Shown here in pieces: positions 46,401 through 58,249 of a stretch of 64,000 nucleotides of DNA (positions are counted from its first letter, which is position 1; every line of letters starts with the position of its first letter). Source of the DNA: Salminus brasiliensis (taxonomy: Eukaryota; Chordata; Actinopteri; Characiformes; Bryconidae). A program made the translations under genes and the position numbers. The notes below the pieces were generated by a model that did not search any database, was not told where the DNA came from, and saw nothing but the letters and a program-made list of their open reading frames with translations. The stretch covers positions 840,609-904,608 of the forward strand of contig NC_132897.1 of assembly GCF_030463535.1 (NCBI RefSeq), given 5' to 3'.

Positions 46401-49400
46401 AGCTACTGAGGTAAACAGGAACTAACATGCTAACCACAAGCTACTGAGGTACAAGCTACTGAGGTAAACCGGAACTAACATGCTAACCTCAAGCTACTGA
46501 GGTACAAGCTACTGAGGTAAACAGGAACTAACATGCTAACCTCAAGCTACTGAGGTAAAACTGAGGTAAACAGGAACTAACATGCTAACCACAAACTACT
46601 GAGGTACAAACTACTGAGGTAAACAGGAACTAAGATGCTAACCTCAAACTACTGAGGTAAACATGAACTAACATGCTAACCTCAAGCTACTGAGGTAAAC
46701 ATGAACTAACATGCTAACCTCAAACTACTGAGGTAAACATGAACTAACATGCTAACCTCAAGCTACTGAGGTAAACAGGAACTAACATGCTAACCACAAA
46801 CTACTGAGGTAAAACTGAGGTAAACAGGAACTAACATGCTAACCACAAACTACTGAGGTAAAACTGAGGTAAACAGGAACTTACATGCTAACCACAAACT
46901 ACTGAGGTAAAACTGAGGTAAACAGGAACTAACATGCTAACCACAAACTACTGAGGTAAAACTGAGGTAAACAGGAACTTACATGCTAACCACAAACTAC
47001 TGAGGTAAAACTGAGGTAAACAGGAACTAACATGCTAACCACAAACTACTGAGGTAAAACTGAGGTAAACAGGAACTAACATGCTAACCACAAACTACTG
47101 AGGTAAAACTGAGGTAAACAGGAACTTACATGCTAACCACAAACTACTGAGGTAAAACTGAGGTAAACAGGAACTAACATGCTAACCACAAACTACTGAG
47201 GTAAAACTGAGGTAAACAGGAACTTACATGCTAACCACAAACTACTGAGGTAAAACTGAGGTAAACAGGAACTAACATGCTAACCACAAACTACTGAGGT
47301 AAAACTGAGGTAAACAGGAACTAACATGCTAACCACAAACTACTGAGGTAAAACTGAGGTAAACAGGAACTAACATGCTAACCACAAACTACTGAGGTAA
47401 AACTGAGGTAAACAGGAACTAACATGCTAACCACAAACTACTGAGGTAAACAGGAACTAACATGCTAACCTCAAACTACTGAGGTACAAACTACTAAGGT
47501 AAACAGGAACTAACATGCTAACCTCAAACTACTGAGGTAAACAGGAACTAACATGCTAACAACAAGCTACTGAGGTACAAGCTACTGAGGTAAACAGGAA
47601 CTAACATGCTAACCACAAGCTACTGAGGTACAAGCTACTGAGGTAAACAGGAACTAACATGCTAACCACAAGCTACTGAGGTAAAACTGAGGTAAACAGG
47701 AACTTACATGCTAACCACAAGCTACTGAGGTAAAACTGAGGTAAACAGGAACTAACATGCTAACCACAAGCTACTGAGGTACAAGCTACTGAGGTAAACA
47801 GGAACTAACATGCTAACCACAAGCTACTGAGGTACAAGCTACTGAGGTAAACGGGAACTAACATGCCAACCACAAGCTACTGAGGTACAAACTACTGAGG
47901 TAAACAGGAACTAACATGCTAACCACAAGCTACTGAGGTACAAGCTACTGAGGTAAACATCAACTAACATGCTAACCACAAGCTACTGAGGTACAAGCTA
48001 CTGAGGTAAACAGGAACTAACATGCTAACCACAAGCTACTGAGGTACAAGCTACTGAGGTAAACCGGAACTAACATGCTAACCTCAAGCTACTGAGGTAC
48101 AAGCTACTGAGGTAAACATCAACTAACATGCTAACCACAAGCTACTGAGGTAAACAGGAAATAACATGCTAACCTCAAACTACTGAGGTAAACAGGAACT
48201 AACATGCTAACCTCAAGCTACTGAGGTAAAACTGAGGTAAACAGGAACTAACATGCTAACCTCAAACTACTGAGGTAAACAGGAACTAACATGCTAACCT
48301 CAAGCTACTGAGGTAAAACTGAGGTAAACAGGAACTAACATGCTAACCACAAACTACTGAGGTACAAACTACTGAGGTAAACAGGAACTAACATGCTAAC
48401 CACAAACTACTGAGGTAAAACTGAGGTAAACAGGAACTAACATGCTAACCACAAACTACTGAGGTAAAACTGAGGTAAACAGGAACTAACATGCTAACCA
48501 CAAACTACTGAGGTAAACAGGAACTAACATGCTAACCTCAAACTACTGAGGTACAAACTACTAAGGTAAACAGGAACTAACATGCTAACCTCAAACTACT
48601 GAGGTAAACAGGAACTAACATGCTAACCACAAGCTACTGAGGTACAAGCTACTGAGGTAAACAGGAACTAACATGCTAACCACAAGCTACTGAGGTACAA
48701 GCTACTGAGGTAAACAGGAACTAACATGCTAACCACAAGCTACTGAGGTAAAACTGAGGTAAACAGGAACTAACATGCTAACCACAAGCTACTGAGGTAA
48801 AACTGAGGTAAACAGGAACTTACATGCTAACCACAAGCTACTGAGGTACAAGCTACTGAGGTAAACAGGAACTAACATGCTAACCACAAGCTACTGAGGT
48901 ACAAGCTACTGAGGTAAACGGGAACTAACATGCTAACCACAAGCTACTGAGGTACAAACTACTGAGGTAAACAGGAACTAACATGCTAACCACAAGCTAC
49001 TGAGGTACAAGCTACTGAGGTAAACATCAACTAACATGCTAACCACAAGCTACTGAGGTACAAGCTACTGAGGTAAACAGGAACTAACATGCTAACCACA
49101 AGCTACTGAGGTACAAGCTACTGAGGTAAACCGGAACTAACATGCTAACCTCAAGCTACTGAGGTACAAGCTACTGAGGTAAACATCAACTAACATGCTA
49201 ACCACAAGCTACTGAGGTAAACAGGAAATAACATGCTAACCTCAAACTACTGAGGTAAACAGGAACTAACATGCTAACCTCAAACTACTGAGGTAAACAG
49301 GAACTAACATGCTAACCTCAAACTACTGAGGTAAACAGGAACTAACATGCTAACCTCAAGCTACTGAGGTAAAACTGAGGTAAACAGGAACTAACATGCT

Positions 49401-49965
49401 AACCACAAACTACTGAGGTACAAACTACTGAGGTAAACAGGAACTAAGATGCTAACCTCAAACTACTGAGGTAAACATGAACTAACATGCTAACCTCAAG
49501 CTACTGAGGTAAACATGAACTAACATGCTAACCTCAAACTACTGAGGTAAACATGAACTAACATGCTAACCTCAAGCTACTGAGGTAAACAGGAACTAAC
49601 ATGCTAACCACAAACTACTGAGGTAAACGGGAAATAACATGCTAACCTCAAACTACTGAGGTAAACGGGAAATAACATGCTAACCTCAAACTACTGAGGT
49701 AAACAGGAACTAACATGCTAACCACAAACTACTGAGGTAAACGGGAAATAACATGCTAACCTCAAACTACTGAGGTAAACGGGAAATAACATGCTAACCT
49801 CAAACTACTGAGGTAAACAGGAACTAACATGCTAACCACAAACTACTGAGGTAAACGGGAAATAACATGCTAACCTCAAACTACTGAGGTAAACGGGAAA
49901 TAACATGCTAACCTCAAACTACTGAGGTAAACGGGAAATAACATGCTAACCTCAAGTTAATATAG
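43460..49965. repeat. 6.5-kb AACATGCTAACC minisatellite with nested higher-order duplications
   Basis: The basic unit combines GGAACTAACATGCTAACC, ACAAACTACTGAGGTA and an optional AAACTGAGGTAAACA, giving units of about 34, 49 and 51 bp. Rare variants mark larger blocks: CTACTAAGG at about 44371, 45438, 47488 and 48555, and ACATGCCAACC at 44744 and 47861. These give spacings of 1,067 and 3,117 bp. The second 3.1-kb copy lacks about 300 bp near its end, since AACTAAGATGC at 46629 and 49443 are only ~2,814 apart. No coding potential. Confidence 0.97.
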
Positions 49966-50245
49966 AAACAAATAAGTTCTAACCTAAATGTTATAGCTAC
50001 AGTAAACATGAACTTACTCACTATTCTTGAGCTAATACAATAAGCATGAACAAATGTGCTAACCCTAAGCTAAATAACACAGCAAGCATAATAATGTGCT
50101 AACCTTAAGTTAATACAATAAACATGAAATAATGTGCTAACTACAAGCTACTGAGGTAAACATGAACTAGCTAATGTGCTAACCACAAGCTACTGAAGCA
50201 CACATGAATAAACATGCTAATATCAAGCTACTACAGTAACAAACT
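49966..50245. repeat. Decayed right edge of the 6.5-kb array
   Basis: Isolated phrases such as AATGTGCTAACCACAAGCTA persist between diverged sequence, consistent with older units at the array margin. Confidence 0.7.
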
Positions 50246-51050
50246 GAGTGCTAAGCTTAGCTAATGCAGCTAATGGATTATCTGTGAGAGCACCAGCTAA
50301 CACAGCTAACAGCAGCTTAATTGGATCCAGTCTTTTCAGTGTTTTGTTGGATGGCTGTGTATATATACAGAGAATATTTAGATATAGATATAGATGCATG
50401 TATACGTGCAAACGAACAGAAGATCTGTGGGCGTGGGGAGGGGTCCTAAATGCCTACTTATAGCATTTGTAGGAAGAAACAGCTCTGTTCTATATTTGTT
50501 ATTAAATGGCTTCAGAATCGCTGTAATTTTGCTCCACTTCTGCTCACAGAAGTCAAAGCCTGCTCTCCACAAATCAGTTTTCAGGTATCTTCAATCTTCA
50601 CAGAAAAAGCCCCAGCCTTCTAGGTCTAATAAACAACAGCGGAGGAGAAAAGCCCTTTGTAGATCACTGCTTGTGTTAAATATTGATTTTTAACCCAGGA
50701 AACTGTATCCAGAGAGAAAGAAAAACAGACTACGGTTTCTTTACACTGACGGCAAGTCGATAAATCATTCATACACGCTGTTATTAGTCCGTATTCAGAT
50801 GTGTCGCGCTATGAGCTCGAGTACAAAACAGATATTTATCACCGCTGATCTGTTCCTGCCTGTGTTTGACCTTCATACTCACAGACAGAGACGTGCTTTA
50901 CTTTTATTATTGTTTTTCTTTTCCTTTATTGCAAACATTGCAACAGGTGTCATTAAACCCCCGAGCACTTCATAAATGTCACCAGAGTTTCTAATCACAC
51001 TTTATGAGATCTAACCTTCTCCTGAGCTTCATAATCCTCCTTTATATTGC
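50246..51050. other. Unique intronic sequence
   Basis: No tandem repeats apart from GATATA copies near 50383. Small frames at 50248-50693 have no domains. Possible conserved non-coding sequence at about 50500-50930; untested. Confidence 0.45.
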
Positions 51051-51055
51051 AACAC

Positions 51056-53018
51056 CACTGGCCACTTTATTGGAAACGCCTTCCTTTGTCCTTTCTCACT
51101 GGCCACTTTATTAGAAACACAATCTTTTGCTTTCTCACTGGCCGCTTTATTGGAAACACCTCCCTTTGTGCTTCCTCACTGGCCACTTTATTAGAAACAC
51201 AATCTTTTGCTTTCTCACTGGCCACTTTATTAGAAACACCTCTCTTTGTGCTTCCTCACTGGACACTTTATTAGAAACACCTGCTATCCACATCCTCACT
51301 GGCCACTTTATTAGAAACACCTATGTTTGTGCTTTCTCACTGGACACTTTATTAGAAACACCTCCATTTGTGTCTCCTCACTGGACACTTTATTAGAAAC
51401 ACAATCTTTTGCTTCCTCACTGGCCGCTTTATTGGAAACACCTTCCTTTGTGCTTCCTCACTGACCACTTTATTAGAAACACCTCCCTTTGTGCCTCCTC
51501 GCTGGCCACTTTATTAGAAACACCTCCCTTTGTGCCTCCTCACTGGCCACTTTATTAGAAACACAATCTTTTGCTTCCTCACTGGCCGCTTTATTGGAAA
51601 CACCTTCCTTTGTGCTTCCTCACTGACCACTTTATTAGAAACACCTCCCTTTGTGCCTCCTCACTGGCCACTTTATTAGAAACACCTCCATTTGTGCCTC
51701 CTCACTGGCCACTTTATTAGAAACACAATCTTTTGCTTCCTCACTGGCCGCTTTATTGGAAACGCCTTCCTTTGTCCTTTCTCACTGGCCACTTTATTAG
51801 AAACACAATCTTTTGCTTCCTCACTGGCCACTTTATTAGAAACACAATCTTTTGCTTCCTCACTGGCCGCTTTATTAGAAACACCTCCATTTGTGTCTCC
51901 TCACTGGACACTTTATTAGAAACACAATCTTTTGCTTCCTCACTGGCCGCTTTATTAGAAACACCTCCATTTGTGTCTCCTCACTGGCCACTTTATTAGA
52001 AACACAATCTTTTGCTTCCTCACTGGCCACTTTATTAGAAACACAATCTTTTGCTTCCTCACTGGCCGCTTTATTGGAAACGCCTTCCTTTGTCCTTTCT
52101 CACTGGCCACTTTATTAGAAACACAATCTTTTGCTTCCTCACTGGCCACTTTATTAGAAACACAATCTTTTGCTTCCTCACTGGCCGCTTTATTAGAAAC
52201 ACCTCCATTTGTGTCTCCTCACTGGACACTTTATTAGAAACACAATCTTTTGCTTCCTCACTGGCCGCTTTATTAGAAACACCTCCATTTGTGTCTCCTC
52301 ACTGGCCACTTTATTAGAAACACAATCTTTTGCTTTCTCACTGGCCACTTTATTAGAAACACCTCTCTTTGTGCTTCCTCACTGGACACTTTATTAGAAA
52401 CACCTGCTATCCACATCCTCACTGGCCACTTTATTGGAAACACAATCTTTTGCTTCCTCACTGGCCACTTTATTAGAAACACCTACCTTGTGCCTCCACG
52501 CTTGTCACTTTATTAGAAACACCTATGTTTGTGCTTCCTCACTGGCCACTTTATTAGAAACACCTATGTTTGTGCTTCCTCACTGGACACTTTATTAGAA
52601 ACACCTATGTTTGGGCTTTTCCACTGGCCACATTATTAGAAACACCTATGTTTGTGCTTTTCCACTGGCCACTTTATTAGAAACACCTATGTTTGTGCTT
52701 TTCCACTGGCCACTTTAGTAGAAACACCTATGTTTGTGCTTCCTCACTGGACACTTTATTAGAAACACCTATGTTTGTGCTTCCTCACTGGACACTTTAT
52801 TAGAAACACCTATGTTTGGGCTTTTCCACTGGCCACATTATTAGAAACACCTATGTTTGTGCTTTTCCACTGGCCACTTTATTAGAAACACCTATGTTTG
52901 TGCTTTTCCACTGGCCACTTTATTAGAAACACCTATGTTTGTGCTTTTCCACTGGCCACTTTATTAGAAACACCTATGTTTGTGCTTTTCCACTGGCCAC
53001 TTTATTAGAAACACCTAT
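51056..53018. repeat. ~41-bp CTGGCCACTTTATTAGAAAC minisatellite (array 3 of 3)
   Basis: About 48 units. The left part mixes tails ACAATCTTTTGCTTCCTC and ACCTCCATTTGTGTCTCC; the right part is uniform with ACCTATGTTTGTGCTTTTCC. A 318-bp block is duplicated exactly (51733-51999 matches 52051-52317), and a unit with CTGCTATCCACATCC recurs at 51281 and 52404. Confidence 0.95.
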
Positions 53019-53394
53019 GCGTATAGGGCAGTGGATATGCAGTGTGTTGCTGCAGTCTCTATGGGTGGATATAAGGAGACAGTGTGTATGTGGGTTAGTT
53101 CTGGCCCGAGACAAATAACCTTCATCTATCAGGAGTGTGTTCAGAACAGACTCCTCCACTGTGGTTCTCCAGCTCTTCAGAACTGGTGCTCTGTTTTGTC
53201 CTATTAAGTGGGTCGTCAAAAATAGCAGCGGTGAGTGTGCAGTGATTACTCAGTCCAGAGGAAGACCATGCCTATCGCTGTTTGCCTGTTCAGCAGTTAG
53301 TGCACTGTTTCAGAGGGTCCAGGGACATTTTCCTGTCTGGATAAAAATCCACAGACCCCACAGATTTATGTTTGAAATACAGGTCAAATTGCAG
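53019..53394. other. Unique intronic sequence
   Basis: No feature recognised. Confidence 0.5.
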
Positions 53395-54065
53395 CCACTT
53401 CACAACGCCATAGCAACCACGTCAGATACCATAGCAGCCATGTGGGATATCATCACAGCCACATAGCATCCACTTAGCAACCAATTAAAAACAGCATGTC
53501 AACCACCATAGCAACCCTTTAGCAACACCATAGTGACCATTTAGCAACACCATAGCAACCACCTTGAAACCACTAAGCGACACCATTGCAAACACTTAAG
53601 CAACTGCCTAGCAATACCCTAGTGGCCATCAGGGATACCATATCAAGCACCTAGCAGCACCATTGTGACCACCTAGCAACAACATGGCACTCAACATGTG
53701 ATACCATGGTAACCACTTAGCAACCCCATAGTAACCACCTAGCAACACTACTGCAAACACCTAGCAATTCCATAACAAACAGCTATTAACACCATAGAAA
53801 CCACCTTGAAACCATTAAGCAACACCATTGCAATTGCAAACACCTAAACAACTGCCTAGCAACACCCTAGGGGTCATAAAGGATACCATTTGAAGCACCT
53901 AGCATCACCATTGTGACCACCTAGCAACACTACTGCAACCACCTAGCAACAACATGGCACTCAACATGTGATACCATAGCAACACCATAGGAGCCACTTA
54001 TGAACAGCATAGTGACCACCTAGCAACACCATAACAAATAGCTGTCGACACCATAGAAACCACCT
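53395..54065 (-). repeat. TTGCTAGGTGG-type minisatellite, reverse orientation
   Basis: Around 17 diverged units with CCATAGCAACCACCTAGCAA and CATTGTGACCACCTAGCAAC. A longer block recurs (about 53560-53720 and 53805-53975), so there has been secondary duplication. Confidence 0.8.
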
Positions 54066-54249
54066 GGATTTCAAAAACTTTTCAGTGTTCTCACCAGAAC
54101 CTGACTGGATGATTTTTTTAACAGGAAATGATGTCATTATGTAAATGGTTGTAAAAAGTCAGTTTGATGGAAACAACCTGCTGAGCAGCAAGAATCACAA
54201 ACGGCATGAATTTTCATTTCATCGAAAGGTTGATGGAAACAATGCTGCT

Positions 54250-54365
54250 GAATGTTACTTACATACAAAAGGGTTCCTCAGTGGTTCTTGACTTATACAT
54301 AAGTTCTAGGTTCTTGTTCTTCATTTAGAACCTTTACATCCTGAGGTTCTTTACACTCCAAACTT
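54250..54365. repeat. GGTTCT-type dispersed repeat
   Basis: AAAGGGTTCCTCAGTGGTTC and TTAGAACCTTTACATCC, related to 40603-40800. It ends about 40 bp before the exon 3 acceptor. Confidence 0.55.
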
Positions 54366-54405
54366 TCTATTTTTAAAAGAACTTCTGCTTTTCCCACATT
54401 TCCAG

Positions 54406-54572
54406 ATGTAAGCAGATGTCATATCCTGAAGACCTGCCGCAGATTTCAGTGGTTTTCATCTTCGTGAACGAAGCCCTGTCCGTCATCCTGCGGTCCGTCC
54501 ACAGCGTGGTCAACCACACCCCTGCCCACCTGCTTAAGGAGATCATACTGGTGGACGACAACAGTGACAGTG
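54406..54572 (+). CDS. GALNT9: GALNT9 coding exon 3 (residues 140-195 plus one base)
   Basis: Encodes the start of the GT-A glycosyltransferase domain. The first base completes Lys140 after exon 2; then [20 protein letters not shown] (141-160) and [19 protein letters not shown] follow, ending [14 protein letters not shown] at 182-195. FVNEA (159-163) and LVDDNSD (188-194) are the conserved first-strand and UDP-binding segments of the family; in most other GALNTs the first reads FHNEA, as I recall, and V is typical of the GALNT9 branch. The exon ends at donor GTAAGA at 54573 with one base of residue 196. Acceptor: CCCACATTTCCAG. Human GALNT9 is about 603 residues, so roughly two thirds of the protein, including DXH and the ricin-type lectin domain, lies beyond this window. 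Confidence 0.96.
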
Positions 54573-54919
54573 GTAAGATTTCTGATGACTCACATAGGAT
54601 TTTTAAATGATTTAATTAGCCAGCAGAATTAGAGAGATAATTCACAACTTTTCTCTGTCTTAAAAAACTTGAGTTTCTTACTCAGTATGTTTTGGGTCAT
54701 CGTCCATCTGTACTGTGAAGCACTGTTCAATCAGTTTGCCACTATTTGACTGGATCTGAGCAGAACGTAGAGCGCTGATCCCTTCAGAACTCATCCTGTA
54801 GCTTCTACCAGCACATCATCATCAATAAACACCAGTGACCCAGTTTTGTTGGTAGCTATGCATGTATATGCGATAACAGCGCCTCCACCATGTTTGACAG
54901 ATGACGTGCAGTGCTTTAG

Positions 54920-55045
54920 ATCAGGTGTGGGCAATTCCAGTCCTGGAGGTCCCTGTTAATTGCCAGGTTTAATAGGTCTGTTAGAGCAGGGAAACGTCTC
55001 TTGATTGTAGACGTTGATAGTGCACCTGGAATTGAACACATTCAT
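54920..55045. repeat. GGCAATTCCAGTCCTGGAGG dispersed repeat
   Basis: The phrase GGCAATTCCAGTCCTGGAGG followed by an AATTGCCAGGTTT-like spacer and GTGCACCTGGAATTGAACAC resembles a widespread fish repeat. Ends are not defined. Confidence 0.5.
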
Positions 55046-55119
55046 GCACCTGGAACCAAGCTTTGTTCTTCAGACTAGCTCATAAGATTGCAATTATACA
55101 GAGCCCTTCTGGTGACATC

Positions 55120-55255
55120 CCACACCAACAAATAAGGCATGAGAATGAGATAATTAACTTGTGGCCATGACTTAATTATCTTGTTCCCACGGCTTAGTAA
55201 GTCATGGCCATGACTTAATTAGGCTGTTCCTATGCCTTACTAGGCTCAGAATAAG
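55120..55255. repeat. Palindromic dispersed repeat with GTCATGGCCATGAC
   Basis: Contains a perfect 20-bp palindrome at 55198-55217 and a second partial copy at about 55161-55175 (TGGCCATGACTTAATTA). I recall similar inverted-repeat elements scattered in fish genomes. Confidence 0.65.
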
Positions 55256-55727
55256 AAAGTCTTGTTCCTTTTTACTGTATTCATGATTACCTTACTTATT
55301 ATTTATATTGTGTTTATAGTGGTAATTTATTTACGTTTTTGCATCTGAGTGTCTTGCTATCCCTTTTCTGCTGTAAAATTGAGAATTTCCCTACTGGAAG
55401 GATTATCTTATCTTATCTCATATATATATATAGGTGCTGTATGTACATGTATGTATATAGATGAATAATTATGTATAATAATATGATACAAATACTTTGT
55501 ACAGTACAGTTGCACATCATTATGTTGCCGTCCACTTTGCACTTGACACTTGACAATTTTTTTTTAATTTAGTGTACATTTAGTGGATATATATTTCTAT
55601 TTCTATTCCTATATATTTGTCATCTTCTCTGTATATATATGTTTTATACTTCACCTAATTTGGATTATTGCATTTGAGAAAGCAGTAATACTTTGATTTT
55701 CTTTTTATAACTCATATTCTCATATAA

Positions 55728-55731
<4 letters not shown>
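55256..55731. other. AT-rich intronic sequence
   Basis: No gene. TATATA tracts are near 55418 and 55630. Confidence 0.55.
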
Positions 55732-55781
<50 letters not shown>

Positions 55782-55784
55782 CGT
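55732..55784. repeat. (TA)n(TG)n microsatellite
   Basis: About 20 TA units followed by a short GT run. Confidence 0.95.
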
Positions 55785-56580
55785 GTGTAACACTGACTAA
55801 GAGCTGGTAGTTTGCTTCAGTGCCTTATCCCCCTGTAATGAATGCAGATAAATGCAGTGTAAGTGTTGCAGATACAGGATTAGTGTCCCTAAGGCACATT
55901 ATTACTTTATTACAGCCTCTTGCTAAGCATTTAACTACATCGATTTTCTTAGCCTAATCATTTGCTCATGCAATAGCGTCCAATACCTGCTGCTGCTTTT
56001 GTAAGCAGACTGTTTCTCCTTATCCCCAGGCTTTCAGATGCAGGGCTGTATTTATGTATTTATTGCATTTGTGGACGCTGTATCTGCGAGATAACAGAAA
56101 GACCAGGCAGCTGAGAGAGAGAGAGAGAGAGAAAGTAGAGCCAGGCAGTAAGAAAGAGCCAAACCCTGAGGGTCGAAAGTCTCCAGTGCAGCAGCGCACT
56201 CTAAAAAAAGCCAGTGACAAAAAAAGACAACTGCACAAATAACCCCAGCATGATCTTCTGTCCTCCTCTGAACCATGGATAGAGCTCTGGTCTCAGTGGC
56301 GATTCAGCTGCTGCTGTACACACCTGCACTGCTCACTGTGGCAACGAGCCGCATCCTAAAACGCTCACGGATCCAAACCAGAGGCAGCCAAGCCCAATTT
56401 CCATTTTGGACCAGTAATGAAAAACAAAAACATGCATATTAATGATGCAGTGTTCTACAGTCTGGGTTTCAGTTCTCCCTGAGCTCCACTTACAAGCGTC
56501 TGTGTGGCTTTCTCAACCAAAACACTGTTTATCAACCTCTCTATTTATCCCTTATCATCAGACACCCTGTTTCTGTTACT
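55785..56580. other. Unique intronic sequence
   Basis: A short GA tract at about 56113-56133. No exon recognised. Confidence 0.5.
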
Positions 56581-57112
56581 GCCAAAAGTTTGTGGACACC
56601 CCTTCTAATGAATGCATTTAGCTGCCAAAAGTTGCACCCATTGCCTGCACAGATGTTCAAATGCACACACACAGCTTGTCTAGTCCCTGTAGAGAAGTAC
56701 TGCCAATAGAATAGGACTCTCTGGAGCAGATAATTGACTCCATGCTGCCTAATGCCAGGCGTGGGCTAGAGGGGTATAAAGCCCCCCAGCATTGAGGAGC
56801 TGTGGAGCAGTGGAGGAACTGTGTTCTCTGGAATGATGGTGGTGGAGCTCCATCCAGTACTTTTGGGATGAGATGAGGTTGATGGGCTGGGGTGGTGATC
56901 ATCATCCAGCATCCTGACCTCATTAGCACTGTTATGGCTAAATGCAATCAAATCCTCACAGCAGTGCTCCTCCAAAATCGAGTAGAAAGCCTTCTTCTCT
57001 GGACAGTAGAGACAGTTACTCCAACAAAAGCAGGATCAGCTCTTTTTAATAGCCTTGATTTTAGAAGAAACAGTGAGTGAGCAGGTGTCCCAATACTTTT
57101 GTCCTTATAATG
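56581..57112 (-). mobile_element. Long MITE copy, minus orientation
   Basis: Runs from CCAAAAGTTTGTGGACACCC to CCCAATACTTTTGTCCTTAT, with the same internal order as 39842-40315 in reverse plus the CTAGTCCCTGTAGAGAAGTA segment. About 530 bp; the longest copy in the window. Frames in it have no transposase motif. Confidence 0.85.
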
Positions 57113-57179
57113 TCTGTTTAATTGGCTGTCCTGTATGGAGCCTCTTTCATAAAGTGGGCTTATCAGACACACACAGCTG

Positions 57180-57415
57180 TATAATCTGACCAATAGAAAG
57201 GGACACTCTGGAGCAGCAGTGATCATATGACCCTAAGGTGCTGAGTATGTACTAGTACTGTGGGGTTCTTTGGAGTGATGATGGAGCTTCATCCAATACC
57301 ATCCAATCACCCAGCATCCGAACCTGACCCTGTTGATGCTCTCACTTTTGAAGGGCTGCATGCAATCACATCCTCCTCACAGCAGTGTTCCAAGCTTTTA
57401 CAGAAGAGTTGTAGC
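57180..57415 (-). mobile_element. Diverged second MITE copy, minus orientation
   Basis: Follows the previous copy and resembles its interior: GACACTCTGGAGCAGCA, GTGATGATGGAGCTTCATCC, TGCAATCACATCCTCCTCAC. Termini are not seen. An older insertion or a related subfamily. Confidence 0.55.
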
Positions 57416-57444
57416 TGCTGCTGGAGCAAAGAGGGACAAACGCT

Positions 57445-57625
57445 GGGGCAGTGGTGGCTCAGCGGTTAGAGCTCCAGGCTATTGATGACAGGGTTGCGGG
57501 TTCAAAACCCAGGCTCGGCAAGCTGCCACTGTTGGGCCCTTGAGCAAGGCCCTTCTTCCTCTCTGCCCCCGGGCACTGCAGCAATGGCTCCCCACTTCTC
57601 ACTGTCCACTATATGTGTGTTCATT
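57445..57625 (+). mobile_element. tRNA-derived SINE, copy 2 of the 8552 type
   Basis: A-box TGGCTCAGCGGTTAGAGC and B box GGGTTCAAAACCC at 57498-57510 at tRNA-like spacing. Body CTGCCACTGTTGGGCCCTTG and AGCAAGGCCCTT. The 5' end is more complete than in the copy at 8552. Confidence 0.85.
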
Positions 57626-58249
57626 GCTAAATATGGTTGCCTTGTCTAATGCACTGTTAATACACAACCTAGTGTCCACATACTTTTTCTTTTTTAGTGT
57701 GGGGTATAAGCTTCGACAGGTAGCTACGCTAGCCTTGCAGTTCCAGTGTAAAAAGCTAAAACACGTCTTGGCTGGTTGACTACTTTGTGGCAACCTGGTG
57801 AATTAGATGTTTAATGCTCTCCTGGTTCCTCGGAGGCCGTCGGCGCTGTGGGTCAGCTGTAGTGATTGGCGAAGCTGGTCTGTGTGCTAATTTCTTGCCC
57901 TTCTCTGCAGACGTTAAACTATTAATATTCAGGCTGGCCTGCTTGACCTTTCCATTGTGCTGGAGCTTGTCCCCCTCGTGTTGAGTGTCAGTTCCTCAAG
58001 GAACAATAATAACTGCACAGAAATTCAGCTTCGCGCAGACCCGAGTCTCGTGTTGCTGTTCCTGTTCTTTTCCGGGTGGTTAAGGTTATCTCCCCTTCTT
58101 TCCTGTCGCGGTGCTGAATGGGTAACATTGTGGGGTGAGCCTTATGAAAGAAGCCACTGTAGATAGTGTGCTTAGCGTCACTGTTGACAGATGGCTAAAT
58201 CATCTAGTAAAGGGTGGTGTTCCTCAGTGAGGGCTGAGTGAAATAAGGT
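57626..58249. other. Unique intronic sequence
   Basis: No exon recognised. 57800-58130 is repeat-poor and could be conserved non-coding. Confidence 0.45.

Larger units (their letters stand above)
34568..54405 (+). other. GALNT9: GALNT9 intron 2 (19,838 bp)
   Basis: Bounded by GTGAGT at 34568 and a pyrimidine-rich acceptor CCCACATTTCCAG ending at 54405. Phase 2. Well over half is tandem repeat, including the 6.5-kb array at 43460-49965. No alternative exon recognised. Confidence 0.9.
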
